Positions 58,421-64,000 of a DNA stretch of 64,000 bases are shown one piece after another. Below the pieces are notes generated by a model. That model did no database searches. It saw only the letters and a list, made by a program, of their open reading frames with translations, and was not told where the DNA came from. Every line of letters begins with the position of its first letter. Positions within the stretch are counted from its first letter, which is position 1. The translations under genes and the position numbers were made by a program. This stretch comes from Methanothrix soehngenii GP6 (GTDB lineage: Archaea > Halobacteriota > Methanosarcinia > Methanotrichales > Methanotrichaceae): assembly GCF_000204415.1 (NCBI RefSeq), contig NC_015416.1:2480001-2544000 (forward strand). The letters run 5' to 3'.

Positions 58421-59511
58421 TATTTACGGTAACTTATACCATCATGGCAGCCTTGGAGGCCGGGCTGGCAACGCTGCTTGAATACCTTTCGGCGCATGTC
58501 TTGACCTGCCTTGTGCCAGCATTCTTCATAGCCGGTGCAATAGCAGCTCTCTTGAACAAGGATACTGTGCTCAAGTACTTCGGTGCTGATGCTCCCAAGT
58601 GGCTCTGCTACAGCGTGGCTTCCACCTCAGGGACCATATTGGCAGTGTGCAGCTGCACCATCCTGCCCATGTTTGCAGGAATCGAAAAGAGAGGCGCAGG
58701 CATTGGGCCGGCAACGGCCTTCCTCTTCTCCGGACCGGCGATAAACCTCATGGCCATCATCCTCACAGCCAGGGTCCTGGGCCTGGACCTGGGCATAGCC
58801 AGGGCAGTGGCCGCAGTGATCATGGCCGTGGTCATAGGTCTGATCATGGCGGCCATGTTCCAAAAACATGACCCAAGCTGCAAAACCGATGTTGCTCCTT
58901 CTATGATTCAGGCCGATCCAAAGCCAGATCAGATGAGCCGGCCAAATTATATCACAGGCACATTTATGGCAGTTCTGGTGGCCATACTGCTCGTTGCCAC
59001 CTCAAGTGCCATAGAGCTCCTGCCCAAGGCGATAATTGTGGGAGCGCTGATAGCAGTGGCCGCCTTCCTTATGAACAAGTATTACGAGCCAGAGGAAAAG
59101 AGCGCCTTCCTGGAAGAGACCTGGTGGCTGACCAAGAAGATCTTTCCTCTGCTGGTAGTGGGCACATTTGTAACCGGGGTGATCGGCTACTTCCTGCCGG
59201 TTGAATGGGTCAGGACAATCTTCGGCACCAGCAGCTTTCTGGCCTGCTTTCTGGCCTCAGTGATCGGCTCGTTGCTTTATATGCCCACATTGCTTGAGGT
59301 GCCGATCGTCGGCACTCTCTTCGGCTACAGCACGGGAGTTATGGCTGCCGGTCCTGCTCTGGCCCTTCTGCTTGCTGGCCCCTCCTTGAGCCTACCCAGT
59401 ATGATAGTTATCTGGAGGATCATTGGAGCGAAAAAAGCCAGCGTCTACATCAGCCTGGTGGTGATCTTATCCACATTGGTGGGAATGCTCTACGGTGCCA
59501 TCGTTTCATAA
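58417..59511 (+). CDS. Permease of the DUF318/ArsP family, copy B
   Basis: 364 aa starting MIFTVTYTIMAALEAGLATL. Sequence is close to copy A throughout the membrane parts; differences cluster in the cytoplasmic or external loop ('KHDPSCKTDVAPSMIQADPK') and at the N-terminus. 'VCSCTILPMFAGI' and the duplicated half-motifs are kept. Followed after 22 nt by an exported protein and then a redox gene set, whereas copy A is followed by the convergent hpt gene. Copy B is thus the one likely to work with the downstream cluster. Confidence 0.88.
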   Translation: MIFTVTYTIMAALEAGLATLLEYLSAHVLTCLVPAFFIAGAIAALLNKDTVLKYFGADAPKWLCYSVASTSGTILAVCSCTILPMFAGIEKRGAGIGPATAFLFSGPAINLMAIILTARVLGLDLGIARAVAAVIMAVVIGLIMAAMFQKHDPSCKTDVAPSMIQADPKPDQMSRPNYITGTFMAVLVAILLVATSSAIELLPKAIIVGALIAVAAFLMNKYYEPEEKSAFLEETWWLTKKIFPLLVVGTFVTGVIGYFLPVEWVRTIFGTSSFLACFLASVIGSLLYMPTLLEVPIVGTLFGYSTGVMAAGPALALLLAGPSLSLPSMIVIWRIIGAKKASVYISLVVILSTLVGMLYGAIVS

Positions 59512-59533
59512 TTGATAAAAGGAGTGAGATAAA

Positions 59534-60097
59534 ATGAGATACTATGCCATTCGGGCCATAATTGCATTGGCCTGTATATTCCTTCTGGCGAGCTGTGCTG
59601 GAGCGGTGAAAGTCACTTCTGCATTGCATATCGATACCTATACCGACGCCGAGAATGAGGATCAGAGCTTTGGAGAAGAGAGCGCTGTATGGGTCTCATC
59701 CCACATGGGGGAGCCTGTGAGGATTGCCTATCTCTCCTTTGCCGGCATGACCAAGCTGCCCGAGCAGATAAGCTCCGCCAACCTGAAGATCTACGTCAAA
59801 GGGGTGGAAAGGCCAGGAAAGGTGACTCTCTACCTTTACGATAATGCAGCCATGAACACCGTTACCTGGGCGGATCAGCCTGAATATGATTCGCAGGCCC
59901 TGGGAAGCATAGAGATTCAGGAGACAGGCTGGCAGACCTGGGATGCTACAGATTTTGTGAAAAAGGCGGCAGTAGAGTGCAGCGAGGGCTGTTCCTTCTC
60001 AGTGGTTTTGGTGGCTGATGAAGATGCCTCCATAAGCTTCGCCTCCCAAGAGGGATCCGAGGAGGAGAAGGCTGTCTTGCAGTATGAAGCATTCTGA
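59534..60097 (+). CDS. Exported DNRLRE-like protein
   Basis: 187 aa. Signal peptide ('AIIALACIFLLASCAGA', with a Cys that could also be a lipobox). Mature part: 'SALHIDTYTDAENEDQSFGE', 'RIAYLSFAGMTKLPEQISS', 'ANLKIYVKGVERPGKVTLYL', 'VTWADQPEYDSQALGS' and 'GWQTWDATDFVKKA', the DNRLRE sandwich pattern with Asp-rich loops that may bind calcium. GGAGTGAGAT is 4-9 nt upstream of the ATG and the permease stop is 22 nt away, so it belongs to the copy B operon. Role in that operon unknown. Confidence 0.78.
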   Translation: MRYYAIRAIIALACIFLLASCAGAVKVTSALHIDTYTDAENEDQSFGEESAVWVSSHMGEPVRIAYLSFAGMTKLPEQISSANLKIYVKGVERPGKVTLYLYDNAAMNTVTWADQPEYDSQALGSIEIQETGWQTWDATDFVKKAAVECSEGCSFSVVLVADEDASISFASQEGSEEEKAVLQYEAF

Positions 60098-60211
60098 TGA
60101 TCGATAGAACCGATCGATGAGAATAGCAGCAGAATCGGAGAAAAATCGCCGGAGAAGAATACCTCCCTCCGGCATAATCCTATTCAGATTAAGCGATGCG
60201 GGAAAAGTGAG

Positions 60212-61306
60212 ATGAAGGCCAGACGGCGAATCACAGCAGTTCTGCTGACGGTAGCCCTATTCATGGTTCTATTGCCTGCTGCTGCATGGGCTAACAGCGA
60301 GATAACTGTAATCACCTCTCCCGGTTGCAGCAAGTGCGCTGCTGCAGAAAGGGCGCTGACAGAGGTTCTGTCTAATTACCAGGAGAGCACCTTTGAAGAG
60401 GTTATATTTTCCAGTGAAGAGGGACACAGGATCGTAAAGGAGCATAAGGTCAAGGATGTTCCATCGATAATCATCGGCAGTTCGGTTATCGGCTACAAAG
60501 ACTATGGTGGAAACGAAAGCAGACTTAAGATACTAATCAATGCTGCTTTGCAGGGAGAGAATATCAGCGTTAAGAGTGAGGATGAAACAGATAGCAATCT
60601 GAATATTGAAGATGCACTGCAAAATCTTAACCTATCTTCCGCTGTCACTGTCTTTGCGGCTGGCCTTCTGGCGGGCTTCAACCCCTGTCTTCTGGCTATA
60701 CTGGCCTTTCTGGCGAGCACCGTGCTGGCCAGCTCCGGCCGAAGAAGGGATCTATTGACCATGATAGCACTCTTCTCCCTGGGCATATTCGTTGTTTACT
60801 ACATATTCGGAGTAGGCCTGTTCAATGTTCTGCAGGAGAAGTCCACTGCCACCATGTTTAAACTTGTTCTGGCAGCCGTACTGCTGATCCTGGGCTTGAC
60901 TCAGATGGAAGACGGGAGAAGGTTGAATGCAGGACGGGATTCCCTCTTTCGCACAGATTGGGCTATGAAGTATGTGCATGGTGCTCTGGCCAGCAAGAGG
61001 CTTAGCTCCTATTTCCTATTAGGTGCACTGTTCTCTTTAGTGAAGGCCCCCTGTGTAGGAGCGGTCTATATCGCCATCATAGGGGTTATTTCCAGCCATG
61101 GATATTCCTCGTCAGGTCTGATATATCTGATGTTATACAACCTGGGAATAGTGCTTCCCGTGCTGCTCTTGGGAGTTATCATGACCCTTGGCATGAGCCC
61201 GGAGCAGGTGGACGATTTCCGGAATAATCACAAAGTGGCCATAAGAGTGATAACAGGGCTTACATTGATCATTCTTGCTCCGCTGATTTACTGGGAGCTG
61301 ATTTGA
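60212..61306 (+). CDS. Exported glutaredoxin-like domain fused to CcdA/DsbD-type membrane protein
   Basis: 364 aa. Signal peptide or first helix 'AVLLTVALFMVLLPAAAWA'. Residues ~28-110 form a thioredoxin-fold domain with 'TSPGCSKCAAAERAL' (CxxC) and the cis-Pro strand 'VKDVPSIIIG'. Residues ~145-364 are a CcdA-type six-helix electron carrier with its paired Cys sites: 'GLLAGFNPCLLAILAFLAS' and 'SLVKAPCVGAVYIAIIGV'. It should pass reducing equivalents from cytoplasmic thioredoxin across the membrane to the fused outer CxxC domain. The next gene supplies a matching cytoplasmic thioredoxin-like protein. Confidence 0.9.
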   Translation: MKARRRITAVLLTVALFMVLLPAAAWANSEITVITSPGCSKCAAAERALTEVLSNYQESTFEEVIFSSEEGHRIVKEHKVKDVPSIIIGSSVIGYKDYGGNESRLKILINAALQGENISVKSEDETDSNLNIEDALQNLNLSSAVTVFAAGLLAGFNPCLLAILAFLASTVLASSGRRRDLLTMIALFSLGIFVVYYIFGVGLFNVLQEKSTATMFKLVLAAVLLILGLTQMEDGRRLNAGRDSLFRTDWAMKYVHGALASKRLSSYFLLGALFSLVKAPCVGAVYIAIIGVISSHGYSSSGLIYLMLYNLGIVLPVLLLGVIMTLGMSPEQVDDFRNNHKVAIRVITGLTLIILAPLIYWELI

Positions 61307-61328
61307 GCTAAAAAGGAAGGCGAATTAA

Positions 61329-61565
61329 ATGGTAAAGATTGAAGTTCTGGGGACAGGCTGCGCCAAGTGCAAGAGCCTGCTGAAGAATGTGGAGAAAGCA
61401 GTAGCAGAATTGGGCGTCTCTGCTGAGGTGGTCAAGGTTGACAGCATCCAGGAGATAATGGACAGAGGTGTGATGATGACCCCTGCCCTTTACATCGACG
61501 GAAAGTCAATGATGGCGGGCAGAACGGCAACAGTTGAAGAGATCAAGAGGATGCTTCAGAAATAA
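61329..61565 (+). CDS. Small thioredoxin-fold redox protein (TIGR00412 type)
   Basis: 78 aa. 'MVKIEVLGTGCAKCKSLLKN' carries the CxxC (Cys-Ala-Lys-Cys), and 'GVMMTPALYIDGK' the cis-proline. This is the compact redox-active disulfide family known from methanogens (MTH895-like), often next to COG0701 permeases and ArsR regulators. It is the likely electron donor for the CcdA-type protein 22 nt upstream. Cytoplasmic. Confidence 0.9.
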   Translation: MVKIEVLGTGCAKCKSLLKNVEKAVAELGVSAEVVKVDSIQEIMDRGVMMTPALYIDGKSMMAGRTATVEEIKRMLQK

Positions 61566-61579
61566 GGGTGACCTGAATT

Positions 61580-61726
61580 ATGGATGAGAAGAGATGCACT
61601 TGTGGTACAATGGATGTGCGCGTAGTAGCCTGTTCAGGCGGCTCGAATGTGGGACAGATCGCGAATGATGCAGCAAAAGCCTGTTCACTGGTGGTAGAGA
61701 AGGTAAAAGATGAGCTTGCCGCATGA
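61580..61726 (+). CDS. Miniature DGC-type (putative zinc-binding) protein, 48 aa
   Basis: Starts MDEKRCTCGTMDVRVVACSG and continues 'GSNVGQIANDAAKACSLVVE' to a Lys/Glu-rich helix. The beginning matches the N-terminus of DGC-domain 'putative zinc-binding' proteins (CSGGSNVGQ...AND.A), which are normally about 110-130 residues; here the sequence jumps to a C-terminal-like helix. GGTGA lies ~8 nt before the ATG. Four Cys (two in CTC, one in ACSG, one in KACS) could bind zinc or another thiophile. It could be functional in miniature or an internal-deletion relic. Confidence 0.6.
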   Translation: MDEKRCTCGTMDVRVVACSGGSNVGQIANDAAKACSLVVEKVKDELAA

Positions 61727-61743
61727 AATCAGGTAGGTGCGAT

Positions 61744-62814
61744 ATGAGTATTCTAAATGCAAAAAAAAGCATAACATGCGCTCTTTTGCTGGCTACCCTG
61801 GCCCTTACGCAGAGCGCATATGGCGGGGCTGAATGTGCTTCCCTTGGCGGCGGCTGCGATGACGGCGGCGACTGGGATCCCATGGCCAAGCTGGATGAGA
61901 TAGGCACCGGAATATACGACCAGGCTCAGGCCAGCGCAAATTGGCCCGCAGAGTCGAGGAAACAAAGATGGAATATGTCTTCCGGCAGCGAGGACAGCCA
62001 GGGGGAGGACGGGGCTGCATCTACTATTAAGGAAGATGTGAGAGCTGATCTGAGCGCTGAGCAGAGTACTGGCAGGTGGCATGAGATAATAATTGAGATT
62101 GATGAGATCTCAAATGAGAATGTTCTCCTGGATGTCAGCGAGAGTGCCAAAGAGCACATCTCTGGATCTATAGCCATTCCTTATCAGGAGTTCCTGCAAG
62201 GGGACTCGCTCAAATCCGTGCCGGAATTGGCAGAGATCCTCGGAAATGCCGGAATCTCCAGTGATGATCCCCTGGTCATCTATGGAGAGTGCCTGCCTTG
62301 CGGAGGAGGGCCATCGGCTTCAGCCTATGTCTACTGGATGCTTAAATCCCTGGGGCATGAAGATGTCAGGATCCTAAACGGATATGTGCAGGACTGGAAG
62401 GATAAAGGACTGCCGGTATCATCAAATGCGACCACTAGGCCTGTTGCTGAATACGTACCTCAATTCACCGATCAGTATATTGGAAGCTATAATTATGTGA
62501 AGAGCGGCCAGGCTCAAGTGGTAGACGCCAGGACAGTTTTAGAGTACGAATCGGGAACGATCCCCTCTGCCATCAGCATTCCTTATGAGAGTGTCCTTGA
62601 TGGCGATAAGCTGAGGAATGTGAATGAGCTGGATGAGCGCTTTTTCATTTTGGATAAAGAGCAACAGGTTGTGGCATTTACAAACACGGGCTTCAAAGGC
62701 TCTGTTTTATGGCTTGCCCTGGAGATCATGGGCTATGATGCCCGGCTCTACAGCTACCAGAATTGGATGGCAAATCAGCTCATAGAGCAAAGATCCAGTG
62801 ATGCCCAGGAGTGA
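61744..62814 (+). CDS. Exported tandem rhodanese-domain protein 1
   Basis: 356 aa from ATG 61744 (AGGT 5 nt upstream; ATG 61723 overlaps the preceding stop and is less likely). Signal peptide 'ITCALLLATLALTQSAYG'. A ~75-residue polar spacer with Cys-Asp-rich 'ECASLGGGCDDGGDW' is followed by two rhodanese-like domains. In the first the active loop is 'YGECLPCGGGPSASAYVYWM', keeping a Cys in CxxC; in the second the loop 'AFTNTGFKGSVLWLAL' has no Cys, so only one domain can form a persulfide. Sulfur or selenium transfer outside the cell membrane is inferred. Confidence 0.82.
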   Translation: MSILNAKKSITCALLLATLALTQSAYGGAECASLGGGCDDGGDWDPMAKLDEIGTGIYDQAQASANWPAESRKQRWNMSSGSEDSQGEDGAASTIKEDVRADLSAEQSTGRWHEIIIEIDEISNENVLLDVSESAKEHISGSIAIPYQEFLQGDSLKSVPELAEILGNAGISSDDPLVIYGECLPCGGGPSASAYVYWMLKSLGHEDVRILNGYVQDWKDKGLPVSSNATTRPVAEYVPQFTDQYIGSYNYVKSGQAQVVDARTVLEYESGTIPSAISIPYESVLDGDKLRNVNELDERFFILDKEQQVVAFTNTGFKGSVLWLALEIMGYDARLYSYQNWMANQLIEQRSSDAQE

Positions 62815-62819
62815 TGGTT

Positions 62820-64000
62820 ATGATTTACTTGAATTTGTTTCGGATGAGCAAAATGGGAAACGGAAAAGCTACAGCCTTTGCATCGGCTTTGACCTTACTC
62901 CTCCTTTGCCTGGCTTTAGCCCACCCGGCTCTGGCAGGCACGGAAACCGGCGAATTTTGCCCCACCTGTCCTGACTGGACCGATATGGATGGCTGGCTGG
63001 CCAAGAAGGAGGCATACGAGCAGGAGCAGCAGCAAAAAGCTCAGCTTGAAAAGGAAGCGATAACACTGACCACGCAGAATGCGCCTCCTGAGCAGGTGCA
63101 GGTCCCACCCGAAAGCAATCCGGCTACTGGAGGCATTTCGAGAGTGAGGACAGGCAACTTTGCCCAGGCACTTGTATCCCCTCAAGAGGTCTTATCTGAT
63201 GATATTGTGCTGGACATAAGCCCCAGCGCGACAAGATATATCGAAGGGGCAGTCAATATCAACTATGAGCGCTTTTATGCCGAAGGTGGCCGGTTCAGAT
63301 CCGTTGGGGAGATCGCAGAGCTTTTGGGCCAGGCAGGAATTTCTCGAAATGACTCTCTGGTGATTGCAGGCGAGTGTCTTCCATGCGGTGGCGGCCCTTC
63401 TCCTGCCGTCTTCAGCTACTGGATTCTCAAGTATCTCGGCCAGGAAAAGGTCAGAGTCCTGGATGGCAGCATTGAAGACTGGGCAGCAGCCGGACTAAAC
63501 ACCAGCAATGTGTCTGCTATGAGGCCGAGGACCGACTACATTCCAGCTCTCAGGCCAGAGCTTCTTGCCACCTATGACTTCGTCGTTAACGGCGGGGCTC
63601 AGATTGTGGATGCCAGGCCGCCTGGAGACTTCAGCATAGGCTCAATCCCCGGCGCGATTAACATTCCTTTCGAGAGTGTGGTGGAAGACGAGACTGTAAG
63701 GGCACAGGAGGATCTGGAGAAGGTTTTTGTCGGCCTGGATAAGGCTCGGCCCATCGTCGTCTACACCAATGTCGGCGTTGAGGCCTCTTTAGTATGGTTT
63801 GCCCTGACCCTATCCGGTTATGATGCCCGGCTTTATACCTGGCGGGACTGGCTGGAAAATCAGCCAAAATTCGGCTATGAGCTGACAGAGGCTAGGGCCG
63901 AGCCCAATCCGGTGAGGTCGGGAATGGCCACAACTATAACGGCATCATTCCGGGAAAGGGATAGTGATGCGGAGGAGATTTCATCCTCAGGCAATTCCTC
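62820..64000 (+). CDS. Exported tandem rhodanese-domain protein 2, partial
   Basis: Runs off the right edge. ATG 62820 is favoured by GGAGTGA 5 nt upstream; ATG 62814 in the same frame is possible. Signal peptide near residues 15-37 ('ALTLLLLCLALAHPALAG'). A 'FCPTCPDW' Cys pair and a Gln/Glu-rich helix lead into two rhodanese domains: the first with 'AGECLPCGGGPSPAVFSYW', the second with 'VYTNVGVEASLVWFAL' lacking Cys. It is a tandem paralogue of the preceding protein with the same division into active and inactive domains. After the second domain a Ser/Glu-rich tail begins. Confidence 0.85.
   Translation, partial: MIYLNLFRMSKMGNGKATAFASALTLLLLCLALAHPALAGTETGEFCPTCPDWTDMDGWLAKKEAYEQEQQQKAQLEKEAITLTTQNAPPEQVQVPPESNPATGGISRVRTGNFAQALVSPQEVLSDDIVLDISPSATRYIEGAVNINYERFYAEGGRFRSVGEIAELLGQAGISRNDSLVIAGECLPCGGGPSPAVFSYWILKYLGQEKVRVLDGSIEDWAAAGLNTSNVSAMRPRTDYIPALRPELLATYDFVVNGGAQIVDARPPGDFSIGSIPGAINIPFESVVEDETVRAQEDLEKVFVGLDKARPIVVYTNVGVEASLVWFALTLSGYDARLYTWRDWLENQPKFGYELTEARAEPNPVRSGMATTITASFRERDSDAEEISSSGNS

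Noticed and set aside
1-64000. CRISPR arrays
   Set aside because: No regularly spaced 24-37 bp direct repeats with unique spacers; the only tandem arrays are coding (Ig domains, sequon runs, cfbB repeats).

Overview
The window looks like chromosome from an aceticlastic methanogenic archaeon, most likely Methanotrichaceae (Methanothrix/Methanosaeta). The evidence is a Ni-sirohydrochlorin a,c-diamide synthase gene (cfbB, coenzyme F430), a cupin-type archaeal glucose-6-phosphate isomerase, archaeal Hpt, DUF166, DUF99 and DUF434 proteins, a tRNA-Ser with a canonical 37/38 intron, TATA-type promoters placed for leaderless or short-leader transcripts, and many exported Asn-X-Thr-rich proteins. The genus is inferred, not proven.

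Layout. 1-4000: partial phosphotransferase, S-adenosylhomocysteine hydrolase and a 5'-deoxyadenosine/SAH deaminase (SAM by-product salvage), then tRNA-Ser(UGA). 4000-7690: a decayed accessory segment between the tRNA 3' end and a 16-bp copy of it, with gene fragments, a 60-aa protein and a Schlafen/AlbA_2-type protein. 7.8-15 kb: CPBP protease with a truncated duplicate, SRPBCC, CMD-like protein, ClC channel, secreted nuclease, nucleotidyltransferase. 15.4-22.4 kb: a 2314-aa exported protein with a seven-bladed propeller followed by about 22 Ig-like domains. 22.7-32.6 kb: metabolic and small exported genes, and an alpha/beta hydrolase gene split by a 1615-bp IS with 8-bp target duplication. 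32.9-35.65 kb: a dead IS200/IS605-type tnpB containing a nested 1458-bp IS4-like element. 35.8-45 kb: M24 peptidase, YdjM-like membrane protein, exported surface proteins, a gene-free 1.26-kb stretch with strong hairpins, DUF99, acylphosphatase-coiled-coil. 45.2-52 kb: core metabolism (cfbB, DUF166, two-subunit fumarase, DUF434, cupin GPI, UbiA). 52-54.2 kb: small exported proteins, including two of three members of an apparently undescribed 'LWSWG' family. 54.3-64 kb: a duplicated ArsR-permease pair around Hpt and a methyltransferase, followed by a redox cluster (DNRLRE-like protein, glutaredoxin-CcdA fusion, thioredoxin-like CxxC protein, miniature DGC protein, two exported double-rhodanese proteins), cut by the window end.

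Repeats tie the window together. Four copies of a ~150-160 bp non-coding element with ~26-bp imperfect terminal inverted repeats (MITE-like) lie at 2322, 9683, 22508 and 39386; one abuts the break in the CPBP duplicate. The most promising candidates for new biology are the exported rhodanese/CcdA/thioredoxin/ArsR-permease cluster, the LWSWG exported family with its duplicated promoter, and the MITE-like family.
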